DNA of 35,959 bases, taken from the NCBI GenBank assembly GCA_903897925.1, contig CAIUDG010000074.1, forward strand, positions 1 to 35,959. Direction: 5' to 3'. The translations under genes were made by a program, and so were the position numbers. How positions within the stretch are numbered: position 1 is the first letter of the stretch; each line of letters begins with the position of its first letter. The notes under the pieces are model-generated. The model searched no databases. It saw only the letters and a list, made by a program, of their open reading frames with translations, and was not told where the DNA came from. Below are positions 1 through 8,146 of this stretch, piece after piece. The stretch is from an uncultured beta proteobacterium (GTDB lineage Bacteria > Pseudomonadota > Gammaproteobacteria > Burkholderiales > Burkholderiaceae_C).

Positions 1-392
1 ATGCCGCCTTCGGAGGACGCGATGAAGGCGATCTTCTGGGTCGCACGGTCGGTGACCACCGACACGTAGTATTCTTTTTGGATGTCGGCGCCGTCTTCGA
101 TGTAGAGGCGACGCACCTTCTGGCCTTCGGGGCCAGTCTGGTGGGTCTTGAGCTGCATGCCCAGGATTTCACCGGCCAGGCGCTTGACATCGTCAATGCT
201 CTTGGCCACCTTCACGCCGCCGCCCTTGCCGCGACCACCGGCGTGGATTTGTGCTTTGACAACCCAGATCGGGCCACCCAGCTTTTGTGCAGCTTCAACA
301 GCTTCCTGCACGGTAAAGGCGGGGATGCCGCGAGGCACCGGCACGCCAAATTGACGCAAGATTTCCTTGCCTTGGTACTCGTGAATCTTCAT
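1..392 (-). CDS. sucC: Succinyl-CoA synthetase (ADP-forming) beta subunit, N-terminal part
   Basis: This is the first ~130 codons of SucC; the gene runs off the left edge of the window. SucC pairs with SucD and converts succinyl-CoA to succinate with substrate-level ATP formation in the TCA cycle. The protein opens with [17 protein letters not shown] and continues through the ATP-grasp nucleotide-binding region ([18 protein letters not shown], about residues 46-63), which is typical of the family. The start is the ATG complementary to 390-392, with a purine-rich AGAGAG ribosome site just upstream. sucD would be expected beyond the left edge. The gene is divergent from argC across about 200 bp. 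Confidence 0.97.
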   Translation of the reverse strand, partial: MKIHEYQGKEILRQFGVPVPRGIPAFTVQEAVEAAQKLGGPIWVVKAQIHAGGRGKGGGVKVAKSIDDVKRLAGEILGMQLKTHQTGPEGQKVRRLYIEDGADIQKEYYVSVVTDRATQKIAFIASSEGG

Positions 393-589
393 AACATCTC
401 TCTATGGGCTGGACAATGTTCACCACCCGTTTCAGAAAAACCTGAGACCTGGTGGCACTGGGCACATCAGGGCGGGACTGTATCATGGTGCAGCGCAGAA
501 AACTTGTTGCTGGCTTACACAAGCTGCACATAAGATTCCCTAGACGGGGGTTTTCGAGTGAAATTTCAGGCATTTAGGCCGCAAACCAG

Positions 590-1516
590 ATGAAAAAAAT
601 TTTTATAGACGGTGAAGCCGGGACCACCGGTTTGCAAATTCGTGAGCGCCTGCAAAACATGGCAGGCATTGAGGTGCTGCGCATCGATCCGGCGCTGCGC
701 AAGGACGCCGCAGCCAAACGCGCGCTGATGGCACAAGCCGATCTGGTGGTGCTGTGTCTGCATGACGATGCGGCCGTCGAATCGGTGGCCATGATCGACA
801 GCCTGCCTGCCGGTCAGCGCCCGAAAATCATTGACGCCTCCACCGCCCACCGTACCAGCGCGGGCTGGGTTTACGGTTTTCCCGAACTCGCCGCCGGCCA
901 GCGCGACGCAGTGATCGCCGCCGACCGGGTTGCCAACCCGGGTTGCTATGCCACCGGCGCCATCGCGCTGCTGCGGCCCTTGGTTGATGCCGGTCTGGTG
1001 CCGGCCGACTTTGCCGTCTGCCTGCCCAGCGTCAGTGGTTATTCAGGGGGCGGGCGCAGCATGATGGAAGCCTATGAGCAAGGCCATGCGGCGCCCTTCG
1101 AGCTGTACGCCCTGGGCCTGAAGCACAAACACATTCCGGAAATCATGCGCTACACCGGGCTGCGCCGGCGGCCGCTGTTCATTCCGGCCGTGGCCAACTT
1201 TGCCCAAGGCATGTTGGTGCAACTGCCGCTGCACCTGGACACCCTGCCCGGACAGCCCAGCGCCGAGGCACTCCGTGCCGCTCTGGCCAGCCACTATGCG
1301 CACAGCAGCTGGGTCACGGTGGAGCCGGTCACGCCGGATCTGAAGCTGGACGCCGCCGCCCTGGCCAATACCAACAAACTGGAGTTGCGCGTATTTGCCA
1401 ACGACGCCGCCAGCGATGGCTTTGCCCACGCCGTGCTGGTGGCACGCCTGGACAACCTGGGCAAGGGCGCCAGCGGCGCCGCTGTGCAAAACCTGCAACT
1501 GATGCTGGGCCTCTGA
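590..1516 (+). CDS. argC: N-acetyl-gamma-glutamyl-phosphate reductase, short (type 2) form
   Basis: ArgC reduces N-acetyl-glutamyl-5-phosphate to the semialdehyde with NADPH, the third step of arginine synthesis, in the cytoplasm. The protein has 308 residues, matching the short type 2 subfamily rather than the ~335-350-residue type 1 enzymes. The N-terminal GEAGTTG loop (residues 8-14) replaces the usual GASGYTG dinucleotide-binding loop. The catalytic cysteine is C119 in the motif [13 protein letters not shown] near residue 183 fits the C-terminal catalytic domain. The ATG at 590 has no strong Shine-Dalgarno sequence. The gene stands alone, convergent with recX 22 bp downstream, and no other arginine gene is nearby. 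Confidence 0.95.
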   Translation: MKKIFIDGEAGTTGLQIRERLQNMAGIEVLRIDPALRKDAAAKRALMAQADLVVLCLHDDAAVESVAMIDSLPAGQRPKIIDASTAHRTSAGWVYGFPELAAGQRDAVIAADRVANPGCYATGAIALLRPLVDAGLVPADFAVCLPSVSGYSGGGRSMMEAYEQGHAAPFELYALGLKHKHIPEIMRYTGLRRRPLFIPAVANFAQGMLVQLPLHLDTLPGQPSAEALRAALASHYAHSSWVTVEPVTPDLKLDAAALANTNKLELRVFANDAASDGFAHAVLVARLDNLGKGASGAAVQNLQLMLGL

Positions 1517-1538
1517 ACCAGCCAGCGGCGCGCGGCCT

Positions 1539-1988
1539 TCAGTCCTCGTCGCTGCCGCCAACCACCTTGCGGATCGTGTCGCCGGAGAAGCCACGGGCCG
1601 CCAGAAAGCGCATCTGGCGCGCGCGCGCAGTGGCGTCTTGTGGCGCTGCCGCAAACTTCTTGCGCCAGACGGCGCGGGCGCGCTCGACTTCGCTGCTGCG
1701 CAGCTGATCCAGCGCCCCGGCCACCGCCTCCGGCGGCAGGCCTTTGGCCTGCAATTCCTGGCGCATCCGGCCCAGCCCGAGCTTGGGCGCACGCCGGTGC
1801 AGCAGTGACTCCAGCACCCGGCCTTCATTGATGAAGTCTTTGGCCTGCAAACTGTCCAGCACCCGCGCCAGCGCGCCCGGCTCTTCTTCAAAGCGTGCCA
1901 GCTTGCGCTCCAGCTCGGCGCGCGAATGCTCCCGCGCCGACAACAGGCGCAAGGCGCGCCCGGTGAGAGAAAGCGTCGGCCCGGCCAC
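1539..1988 (-). CDS. recX: Regulatory protein RecX
   Basis: RecX binds RecA filaments and limits their extension and activity. The 149-residue product shows the tandem three-helix RecX repeats: an N-terminal segment with ALRLLSAREHSRAELERKL (about residues 12-30), a middle segment with LDSLQAKDFINEGRVLESLL, and a C-terminal segment ending RFLAARGFSGDTIRKVV. Length is usual for the family. It starts 5 bp after the recA stop codon on the same strand, so recA-recX form one transcription unit and RecX should share SOS control through the recA promoter. The start codon fits the spacing to recA. It is convergent with argC. Confidence 0.94.
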   Translation of the reverse strand: MAGPTLSLTGRALRLLSAREHSRAELERKLARFEEEPGALARVLDSLQAKDFINEGRVLESLLHRRAPKLGLGRMRQELQAKGLPPEAVAGALDQLRSSEVERARAVWRKKFAAAPQDATARARQMRFLAARGFSGDTIRKVVGGSDED

Positions 1989-1993
1989 GCGAT

Positions 1994-3088
1994 TTATTCC
2001 GCCTTGTCGGCCTTCTCAGCCTTGTCTGCCTTCTTGCCCTTGGTCTTTTCCGCTTCGGCCACCGGCAGCAAGGGAATACCCAGCGATGCACGCACCTTGT
2101 TCTCGATTTCCACCGACAACTCCGGGTTCTCGCGCAGGAATTCACGCGCGTTGTCGCGGCCCTGGCCGATTTTCTCGCCCTGGTAGGCGTACCAGGCGCC
2201 GGACTTTTCCAGGATGTGGGCGTTCACGCCCATGTCGATGATTTCGCCATGGCGGCTGATGCCTTCGCCGAACAGAATGTCGAATTCAGCGGTCTTGAAC
2301 GGCGGCGCCACCTTGTTCTTCACCACCTTGACCTTGGTTTCATTGCCGATGGAGTCGTCGCCCTTCTTGATGGTGCCGGTGCGCCGAATGTCCAAGCGCA
2401 CCGAAGCGTAAAACTTGAGCGCATTGCCACCGGTGGTAGTTTCCGGCGAGCCAAACATGACACCGATCTTCATGCGGATCTGGTTGATGAAAATCACCAT
2501 GCAATTGGTTTTCTTGATGTGCGCGGTGAGCTTGCGCAAGGCCTGGCTCATCAGGCGGGCCTGCAGACCGGGCAGGCTGTCGCCCATTTCGCCTTCCAGC
2601 TCGGCTTTGGGCGTAAGTGCCGCCACCGAGTCCACCACAATCAGGTCCACCGCACCCGAGCGCACCAGGCTGTCAACAATTTCCAGCGCCTGCTCGCCGG
2701 TGTCTGGCTGGCTGATCAGCAGGTCTTGCAGATTCACGCCCAGCTTTTGCGCATACTGGATGTCCAGTGCATGCTCGGCATCGACAAACGCGCACTGGCC
2801 GCCCTGCTTTTGCATCTCGGCAATCACCTGCAGCGTCAAGGTGGTCTTGCCGCTGGACTCCGGTCCGTAAATTTCCACCACCCGACCGCGTGGCAAACCG
2901 CCAACGCCCAAGGCAATGTCCAGCCCCAGCGAACCGGTGGAGACCACCTGAATGTCCTCAATGACCTCGCCTTCGCCCAAACGCATGATGGTGCCTTTGC
3001 CGAATTGCTTTTCAATCTGTGCCAGCGCGACTTGCAGCGCCTTGGCTTTTTCGCTGTTGGCTGCCATGCCTTTGACCGGTGCGTCCAT
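1994..3088 (-). CDS. recA: Recombinase RecA
   Basis: RecA forms ATP-dependent filaments on single-stranded DNA for homologous recombination and triggers LexA self-cleavage in the SOS response. The 364-residue protein has the Walker A motif GPESSGKT at residues 75-82, a Walker B segment ([11 protein letters not shown]), the L2 region with [21 protein letters not shown], and an alternating Lys/Ala/Glu tail. I start it at the ATG complementary to 3086-3088 because AAGGAG lies 7-8 bp upstream. An in-frame upstream extension to 3130 has no ribosome site and is rejected. recX follows 5 bp downstream. Two LexA-like boxes lie 45-77 bp upstream of the start codon. Confidence 0.99.
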   Translation of the reverse strand: MDAPVKGMAANSEKAKALQVALAQIEKQFGKGTIMRLGEGEVIEDIQVVSTGSLGLDIALGVGGLPRGRVVEIYGPESSGKTTLTLQVIAEMQKQGGQCAFVDAEHALDIQYAQKLGVNLQDLLISQPDTGEQALEIVDSLVRSGAVDLIVVDSVAALTPKAELEGEMGDSLPGLQARLMSQALRKLTAHIKKTNCMVIFINQIRMKIGVMFGSPETTTGGNALKFYASVRLDIRRTGTIKKGDDSIGNETKVKVVKNKVAPPFKTAEFDILFGEGISRHGEIIDMGVNAHILEKSGAWYAYQGEKIGQGRDNAREFLRENPELSVEIENKVRASLGIPLLPVAEAEKTKGKKADKAEKADKAE

Positions 3089-3132
3089 AAAAATCTCCTT
3101 CAAAATCAATGCCTTGGGGGGTGAAATCAAAA

Positions 3133-3165
3133 CTGCTTTTAATCACAGTCTGGATGAATGAACAG
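3133..3165 (-). promoter_or_regulatory. Two adjacent LexA-like (SOS) boxes upstream of recA
   Basis: Read on the recA strand, 3148-3133 is CTGTGATTAAAAGCAG, a CTGT-N8-ACAG LexA box with one mismatch and an AT-rich core. Directly beside it, 3150-3165 on the plus strand reads CTGG-N8-ACAG, again 7 of 8 matched. The boxes are centred 17 bp apart and lie 45-77 bp upstream of the recA start codon, where LexA would block transcription. The first box is the stronger candidate. Confidence 0.62.
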
Positions 3166-3231
3166 TAGTGTAATCGGGCTTCTTGAAATCGGTAAACATA
3201 TTTTTTAGTCAGTTTGCATTACCATTTGCAC

Positions 3232-3717
3232 ATGCCTGAAATCCCCGCCCCTGCATCGCCAGCGCACTGGCAAAACACCCATCTGGGCCACTGGCTGAGC
3301 AGCGCCTTGCTGCGCTTTGAGCGCCGCGTGCTGGCGCTGATGGCGGAACACCCGGCAGTACCACTCGGGCTGTCCAACCTGGCGGCACGCGCACAGGTCG
3401 GGGCCGCCCACATCCACATCACGCGCCACCTGCCGCGCCAGGGCGCACGTCTGACCGACCTGGCGCAGGCGGCCGGCATGAGCAAACAGGCGATGGGCGC
3501 GCTGGTCAGCCAGTGTGAAGCCTGGGGCATGGTGCGGCGCGAAAGCGACCCGGCGGATGCGCGCGCACGGCGCATCGTCTTCACCAGCACCGGGCTGGCC
3601 TGGCTGCAGGCCTACCAGGAAGCCGTGCTGCAGGCCGAAGCCGAGTTGTGTGCCGCCACCAGCCGTGAAGTCGCCACCGTGATCAGCCTGGGACTGGAAG
3701 CCTATTGCGCGCACTGA
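3232..3717 (+). CDS. MarR-family transcriptional regulator
   Basis: This 161-residue protein is a predicted winged-helix DNA-binding repressor of the MarR type, which works as a homodimer and usually responds to a small ligand. The DNA-binding segment is recognisable in RLTDLAQAAGMSKQAMGALV, the helix-turn-helix, followed by the wing sequence RRESDPADARARRIVFTSTG, which is diagnostic of MarR proteins. I use the ATG at 3232; a TTG at 3214 would add six residues, and neither has a clear ribosome site. It is divergent from recA across an AT-rich spacer of ~140 bp, so its operator could lie there. The ligand and targets cannot be read from sequence. Confidence 0.86.
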   Translation: MPEIPAPASPAHWQNTHLGHWLSSALLRFERRVLALMAEHPAVPLGLSNLAARAQVGAAHIHITRHLPRQGARLTDLAQAAGMSKQAMGALVSQCEAWGMVRRESDPADARARRIVFTSTGLAWLQAYQEAVLQAEAELCAATSREVATVISLGLEAYCAH

Positions 3718-3817
3718 GGCGCGCGACACCGCGCAGACCAGGGAAAACATGCAGTGGAACAGCACAAATTCAGCAGCGTGTAAGCCTAGAATGGACGAAC
3801 AAAAAAAGGAGAGTGGA

Positions 3818-4489
3818 ATGCGGATATTGATTGCGGAGGACGATCAGGTACTGGCAGACGGCTTGCTGCGCGCGCTGCGAAGCGCGGGCGCAGCGGTCGA
3901 TCATGTCTCCAGCGGCACCGAAGCAGACGCGGCGCTGATGACCAATACCGAATTTGATCTGCTCATCCTGGACCTCGGCTTGCCCAAAATGCATGGCCTG
4001 GAAGTACTCAAGAAACTGCGCGGACGCGGCTCCGCGCTGCCCGTGCTGATCCTGACCGCAGCCGACAGTGTCGAAGAGCGCGTCAAGGGTCTGGATTACG
4101 GCGCCGATGACTACATGGCCAAGCCGTTCAGCCTGCAGGAACTCGAAGCCCGGGTCCGGGCCCTGGTGCGACGCGGCATGGGCGCCTCCAGCAGCAGTAT
4201 CAAGCATGGTCCGCTGACCTACGACCAGGCCGGTCGGGTGGCCACCATCGACGGCAGAATGGTGGAGTTGTCGGCACGCGAACTGGGTTTGCTGGAAGTT
4301 CTGCTGCAACGCGCCGGGCGCCTGGTCAGCAAGGACCAGTTGGTGGAGCGCTTGTGCGAGTGGGGCGAGGAAGTCAGCAACAACGCCATCGAGGTGTATA
4401 TCCACCGCCTGCGCAAGAAAATCGAAAAGGGTCCGATCCGCATTGCGACGGTGCGCGGGTTGGGCTATTGCCTAGAGAAGATCCCCTGA
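3818..4489 (+). CDS. OmpR-family response regulator, TctD/QseB-like
   Basis: This 223-residue protein is the DNA-binding half of a two-component system. The receiver domain (residues 1-~115) has acidic residues E7-D8-D9, the phosphoacceptor D52 in LILDLGLPK, T80 and K102 in AKPF. The C-terminal winged helix includes LSARELGLLEVLL and the IEVYIHRLRKKIE recognition region, ending in TVRGLGY. The ATG at 3818 has an AAGGAG site 5 bp upstream; in-frame starts further up (3749, 3791) would add a tail not seen in the family. The partner kinase starts at 4614, across a spacer with a repeat and terminator-like hairpin. The receiver and the kinase's sensor type resemble TctD/TctE, which control tricarboxylate uptake; that specific role is inference. 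Confidence 0.95.
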   Translation: MRILIAEDDQVLADGLLRALRSAGAAVDHVSSGTEADAALMTNTEFDLLILDLGLPKMHGLEVLKKLRGRGSALPVLILTAADSVEERVKGLDYGADDYMAKPFSLQELEARVRALVRRGMGASSSSIKHGPLTYDQAGRVATIDGRMVELSARELGLLEVLLQRAGRLVSKDQLVERLCEWGEEVSNNAIEVYIHRLRKKIEKGPIRIATVRGLGYCLEKIP

Positions 4490-4498
4490 ATAGTATGT

Positions 4499-4610
4499 GG
4501 CCCCCACGCTCCGCCGCTGCGCGGGTCGCTGCCCCCCAAGGGGGCTATTTTTCCTGGGGGCGGCCCGGCGGAAAAATGCGGCCCCCACGCTTCGCCGCTG
4601 CACGGGTTGC
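4499..4610 (+). repeat. Duplicated C-rich intergenic repeat (two 31-bp copies)
   Basis: A 31-bp element occurs at 4499-4529 and again at 4580-4610, beginning GGCCCCCACGCT. The copies are 28/31 identical, differing at 4511/4592, 4521/4602 and 4527/4608, all transitions. The stretch between them holds a hairpin (4531-4545) and the arm TGGGGGC (4555-4561), which pairs with GCCCCCA (4581-4587). I recognise this style of C-rich element as a dispersed intergenic repeat in Comamonadaceae genomes. It separates the response regulator from its kinase. Confidence 0.85.
4531..4552 (+). terminator. Rho-independent-like terminator after the response regulator
   Basis: GCCCCC at 4531-4536 pairs with GGGGGC at 4540-4545 around a 3-nt loop (CAA), followed directly by TATTTTTCC. 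The stem plus T-run has the form of an intrinsic terminator, 42 bp after the response regulator stop. If active it would lower transcription of the downstream kinase gene. It lies inside the C-rich repeat unit. Confidence 0.55.
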
Positions 4611-4613
4611 AGC

Positions 4614-6062
4614 ATGAAAATATTCCAACGTGAGCAACGGTCGCTGTTCGGGGAAATCCTGGACTGGATGCTGACGCCCCTGCTGCTGCTGTGGCCGATC
4701 AGTCTGGTGCTGACTTGGCTGGTGGCACAAGGCATCGCCGGCAAACCGTTCGACCGGGCGCTGGAATACAACGTCACGGCGCTGTCGCAGATCATTACCG
4801 TCAAACACAACCACGCACAGTTCGTGCTGCCGCTGCCGGCCCGCGAACTGCTGCGCGCCGATGACACCGATACCGTGTTCTACCAGGTGCTCGGACCGAA
4901 CGGCGAATTCCTCAGCGGCGAGAGACACCTGCCGCTGCCCAACGACGAAGAAAAAATTCCTACCGGCGAAGTCCGTATCCGCGACGCCGAATACCAAAAC
5001 AGCGAATTCAAAATCGCCTATATGTGGGTCCGCCTGGATATCCCGGATGCCAAACCGGCACTGGTGCAGGTGGCAGAAACCATGGACAAGCGCTCGGTGC
5101 TGGCCACCGAAATTGTCAAAGGCGTGATGCTGCCGCAATTCGTGGTGCTGCCACTGGCGGTGCTGCTGGTCTGGCTGGCGCTGGTGCAGGCCATCAAGCC
5201 ATTGAACCGGCTCGAGGAGCGCATTCGGGCGCGCAACCCGGACGACCTGAGTCCGCTTGATGTCGAAGCCGTGCCCATGGAGGTAGCGCCACTGGTGGCC
5301 TCCGTGAACGACCTGCTGCTGCGCCTGAAAGATTCGATTTCAACGCAGAAGCGCTTTCTGGCCGACGCCGCGCACCAGCTCAAGACACCATTGGCCGGCC
5401 TGCGCATGCAGGCCGATCTGGCCCAGCGCCAGGGTGCCAGCGCCGAAGACCTGAAGCAGTCACTGCGCCAGATCGGCCGCTCCAGCATCCGCGCCACCCA
5501 CACTGTGAACCAATTGCTGGCGCTGGCGCGCGCCGAGAGCAGCAGCGCCGTGCTGGCGCACCAGCCTTGCGACGTGGCACGCCTGACCATGGACGTGATC
5601 CGCGACTGTGTGCCACGCGCCATGGACAAATCGATCGACGTCGGCTACGAAGGCGCCGAACCGAGCTCACCGGGCGTGATGGTGCAGGGCAATCTGACCC
5701 TGCTCAAGGAAATGGTGCGCAACCTGGTCGATAACGCCATCAACTACACGCCTTCGCGCGCCGACAAACCTGGCGTCATCACCGCCCGCGTGCTGATCGA
5801 CCCATTCAGCAAGGTGTTGGTGCTGCAGGTGGAGGATTCCGGGCCGGGCATTCCGCTGGCAGAGCGCGAACTGGTGTTCCAACCGTTTTACCGGGCTCTG
5901 GGCAACGAGGCCGACGGTTCCGGCCTGGGGCTGCCGATCGTGCTGGAAATTGCACGCCAGCACCGCGCCGAAGTCACCGTGGACGACAGCCGCCCCGGAC
6001 AAAACCCGCCCGGCGCCTGCTTTACGGTGCGTTTTGCCGCCGAGGCCAGCAGTTCGCTGTGA
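4614..6062 (+). CDS. Sensor histidine kinase, TctE-like (2CSK_N-type sensor)
   Basis: This 482-residue inner-membrane kinase is the partner of the response regulator at 3818. A transmembrane helix spans about residues 18-40, a periplasmic sensor of ~130 residues follows, and a second helix spans about 172-193. Then come a HAMP-like linker and the H-box FLADAAHQLKTPLAGLRMQ with phosphoacceptor H254. The catalytic domain shows the N-box LVDNAINYTP, the G1 box VEDSGPGIP and the G2 box GSGLGLPIV. I start it at the ATG at 4614. The frame stays open back to a GTG at 4497, but those 39 residues are translated repeat and should be excluded. It is convergent with the SPOR gene, 5 bp away. Confidence 0.94.
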   Translation: MKIFQREQRSLFGEILDWMLTPLLLLWPISLVLTWLVAQGIAGKPFDRALEYNVTALSQIITVKHNHAQFVLPLPARELLRADDTDTVFYQVLGPNGEFLSGERHLPLPNDEEKIPTGEVRIRDAEYQNSEFKIAYMWVRLDIPDAKPALVQVAETMDKRSVLATEIVKGVMLPQFVVLPLAVLLVWLALVQAIKPLNRLEERIRARNPDDLSPLDVEAVPMEVAPLVASVNDLLLRLKDSISTQKRFLADAAHQLKTPLAGLRMQADLAQRQGASAEDLKQSLRQIGRSSIRATHTVNQLLALARAESSSAVLAHQPCDVARLTMDVIRDCVPRAMDKSIDVGYEGAEPSSPGVMVQGNLTLLKEMVRNLVDNAINYTPSRADKPGVITARVLIDPFSKVLVLQVEDSGPGIPLAERELVFQPFYRALGNEADGSGLGLPIVLEIARQHRAEVTVDDSRPGQNPPGACFTVRFAAEASSSL

Positions 6063-6067
6063 GCCGA

Positions 6068-6724
6068 TCAGCTGCAGCCGTGCAATGGTTTGGCACCCAG
6101 CGCTGACTTGACGCCGGCAAGCTTGGCCTTGAGCGCGTCATCGGCCTGCGGCAGCCGCAGCTGAAACGTCTTGCTCTCTTCGCGCTCCAGCAGTACGCGG
6201 GCGGTGCGCACGCCGCGCGCGTTGAATCGCTGCAAGGCAGCATCGGCCAGGGCCTTGGTGTCAAAGCCGCCAAGGGAAAAACCGGGCTCCAGCGCAGCGT
6301 TGCTCAGGGACTCGCTTTTCAGCCCCAGGCTGGCCAGTTCGGAACGCTTTTTCTGCAGGGCGTCCGGGTTTGGATATTTGCCCATGTAAACAATCCAACG
6401 CGGCGGCGTATGCTGCGCGTCCCACTGCCAAGTGCCGCCTGGCAGGGCGCCGGCCAGCGTTTTGCCGATGGCCATCATCTGGTTTTCGTCGAACGGACCG
6501 GCCAGCAGGCATTCTTTGGGCGCCAGATCGGCCTGGACCTGCTGCTCGACCCGGTGAAACTCCTGCGGTGTCAGCAGGCGCAAGGCCTGCGGCTTGATTT
6601 GCTGCTCCAGCCGCTGCGGTTCGCTTTGCTGGGTCGGCGCAAACCCGATGGCGCGCAACAGGCCGTTGCCCCAGACAAAGTACAGCACATTGGCAAGCAG
6701 CAAAATCAGCGCAAGCAGACGCAT
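6068..6724 (-). CDS. Membrane-anchored SPOR-domain protein
   Basis: The 218-residue protein starts MRLLALILLLANVLYFVWG, an N-terminal transmembrane anchor (about residues 3-22), followed by a Gln/Pro-rich linker and a region ending with features of the SPOR fold (FSLGGFDTKALADAALQRF and GVRTARVLLE, about residues 150-185). SPOR domains bind denuded peptidoglycan glycan strands, often at the septum, so a periplasmic envelope role is inferred. Two cysteines (CLLAGPF near residue 72 and the next-to-last residue) could pair. The start is placed at 6724, beginning 4 bp after the birA stop, which points to co-transcription with birA. Domain assignment by eye is moderate. Confidence 0.75.
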   Translation of the reverse strand: MRLLALILLLANVLYFVWGNGLLRAIGFAPTQQSEPQRLEQQIKPQALRLLTPQEFHRVEQQVQADLAPKECLLAGPFDENQMMAIGKTLAGALPGGTWQWDAQHTPPRWIVYMGKYPNPDALQKKRSELASLGLKSESLSNAALEPGFSLGGFDTKALADAALQRFNARGVRTARVLLEREESKTFQLRLPQADDALKAKLAGVKSALGAKPLHGCS

Positions 6725-6728
6725 AGTC

Positions 6729-7544
6729 TCAGGACCCCTGTTCCATGGCAGTGCCAGCCGGCGGCGCCGGACGCACGCTGACCTCGGCACTGCTGATTTT
6801 TTTCAGACCCTCGGCAGTATGCACCAGCAGTGCCCCCTCGGCATCTACGCCACGCGCCATGCCGCTGACGCCACTGGTGCACACCACTTCCTGGCCATAC
6901 AGCAGGTCACGCGCATGGAATGCCTGGCGCAAGGGGGCAAAGCCGTCCTGGGAAAATTGCTGCACGGCGCGCACCAGCACCGGTACCAGGCATTGCAAGG
7001 CCGACGCAGCGTCCAGCTGCGGCAGCACTTCGGTCAGCGCCGCCGCGGGGGTGCGCAAGCCCTGGTCACTGCGCGGCAGGATATTGATGCCAATGCCTAT
7101 GACGACATAGCGCTGCGCCCCCACGCTGGTGGTCTCAATCAGGATACCGGCCAGCTTGCGCTGGCCCAGCCAGACATCGTTCGGCCACTTCAGACGCAAC
7201 TCCGGGTGCAGGCTTTGCACCACCGCCAGCCCGACCGCCAGCGACAAGCCGGACCAGTCGCGCGGCTCCAGCGACAGGCCCAGGGAAAAAGTCAGGCTGG
7301 CGCCGGTCTGCGGGTTTTCTGCCGACACATCGCTTTGCCAGTCGCGACCCAGCCGCCCCCGGCCTGCCAGCTGGCGCTCCGCCACCAGCAACACCGGGTC
7401 GAGCTGACCAGCGCGCGCGCGGCGCATCAACTCGGAATTGGTGGAGTCAATCTGCGGCAGAATTTCCACCGTGAAGCCGGGTAGCACCGGCTGCACCGCT
7501 TCCCAGATGGCTTCCGCCGGCCAGCGCATGCGCCCGTCCACCAT
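6729..7544 (-). CDS. birA: Biotin-[acetyl-CoA carboxylase] ligase (class I BirA)
   Basis: BirA activates biotin with ATP and attaches it to the lysine of the biotin carboxyl carrier protein of acetyl-CoA carboxylase. The 271-residue protein shows IDSTNSEL near residues 32-39, the biotinyl-AMP loop GRGRLGRDW at 61-69, and KWPNDVW at 119-125, followed by the C-terminal SH3-like cap. It has no N-terminal helix-turn-helix, so it is the ligase-only class I form and should not act as the biotin operon repressor. I start it at 7544, 5 bp after the SET gene stop; a longer frame overlaps the SET gene. It sits in a run SET-birA-SPOR on the minus strand. Confidence 0.94.
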   Translation of the reverse strand: MVDGRMRWPAEAIWEAVQPVLPGFTVEILPQIDSTNSELMRRARAGQLDPVLLVAERQLAGRGRLGRDWQSDVSAENPQTGASLTFSLGLSLEPRDWSGLSLAVGLAVVQSLHPELRLKWPNDVWLGQRKLAGILIETTSVGAQRYVVIGIGINILPRSDQGLRTPAAALTEVLPQLDAASALQCLVPVLVRAVQQFSQDGFAPLRQAFHARDLLYGQEVVCTSGVSGMARGVDAEGALLVHTAEGLKKISSAEVSVRPAPPAGTAMEQGS

Positions 7545-7549
7545 GCCGC

Positions 7550-8044
7550 CTACTTGCGCCGCCCGCGCTTGGGCGCCAGCAGGGTGCCGCGGCAATTGCC
7601 GCTACCGCACCAGCAGGGATATTCGGCCTTGAGTTTGGGCGTATAGCGCTCGTCAATGATCAAGCCATAGTCGTAGTTCAGCTCTTCACCAGCGCGGATA
7701 TTGCGCCGGGCCTTGATGAATACCCGGCCATCCACCTCGTCCGCCTCGCAATTGGCATCGCAAGAGTGGTTGATCCAGCGCGATGAGTTGCCGCCGAACA
7801 GCGCGTCAATCACATGGTCTTCGTCTATATGAAAGTAAAACGTGTGGTTCGGGTCCAGCGGATCGTGCGGATGGCGGCGCTGGGCTTCGGCCCAGCTGAT
7901 GATTTCACCCACATATTCAATAATGGTTTCGCCTTCGGCCAGATCCTGCAGCGCAAACACGCCTTTGCCATGAACGCCGGAGCGCCGCGTTTGAATACGG
8001 CGTTGGGAAGGCACTGCCGAAGATTTCTCAAGGATTTTGGCCAC
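7550..8044 (-). CDS. Small stand-alone SET-domain protein (predicted lysine methyltransferase)
   Basis: This protein of about 164 residues is almost entirely a SET domain, the S-adenosylmethionine-dependent lysine methyltransferase fold. Visible motifs are SGVHGKGVFA (22-31), the cofactor motif NHSCDANCE (92-100), the catalytic-tyrosine motif EELNYDYG (120-127), and a post-SET zinc cluster CWCGSGNC (144-151), whose cysteines join C95. The extreme C-terminus is basic. No ATG precedes the domain; I use a GTG at 8044, with a GTG at 8014 as the alternative. The much longer open frame to 8581 is antisense to topB and is rejected. The gene is divergent from topB across ~100 bp and is followed by birA after 5 bp. 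Its substrate is unknown. Confidence 0.87.
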   Translation of the reverse strand: MAKILEKSSAVPSQRRIQTRRSGVHGKGVFALQDLAEGETIIEYVGEIISWAEAQRRHPHDPLDPNHTFYFHIDEDHVIDALFGGNSSRWINHSCDANCEADEVDGRVFIKARRNIRAGEELNYDYGLIIDERYTPKLKAEYPCWCGSGNCRGTLLAPKRGRRK

Positions 8045-8077
8045 GTCGCAAAAAATTTGGTATGGTGAATCGTATGG

Positions 8078-8125
8078 GCGCGCATGTGCGTGCCTGCGTA
8101 TATGTGAGCGCGCCTGCGCGCGCAC
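8078..8125. other. Alternating purine-pyrimidine tract and GC hairpin between SET and topB
   Basis: Bases 8078-8093 alternate purine and pyrimidine without a break (16 nt), and 8095-8106 alternate for 12 more. GTGAGCGCGC (8104-8113) pairs with GCGCGCGCAC (8116-8125) with one mismatch. Such sequence can adopt left-handed or cruciform DNA under negative supercoiling. It fills most of the shared upstream region of the SET and topB genes. Confidence 0.6.
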
Positions 8126-8146
8126 GAAGAACTGGATTGTAGTCAG

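Noticed and set aside
507..535. Possible sigma-70 promoter for argC (TTGCTG, 16-17 bp, CATAAG)
   Set aside because: Only 3/6 and 4/6 matches to consensus; too weak to list as a feature.
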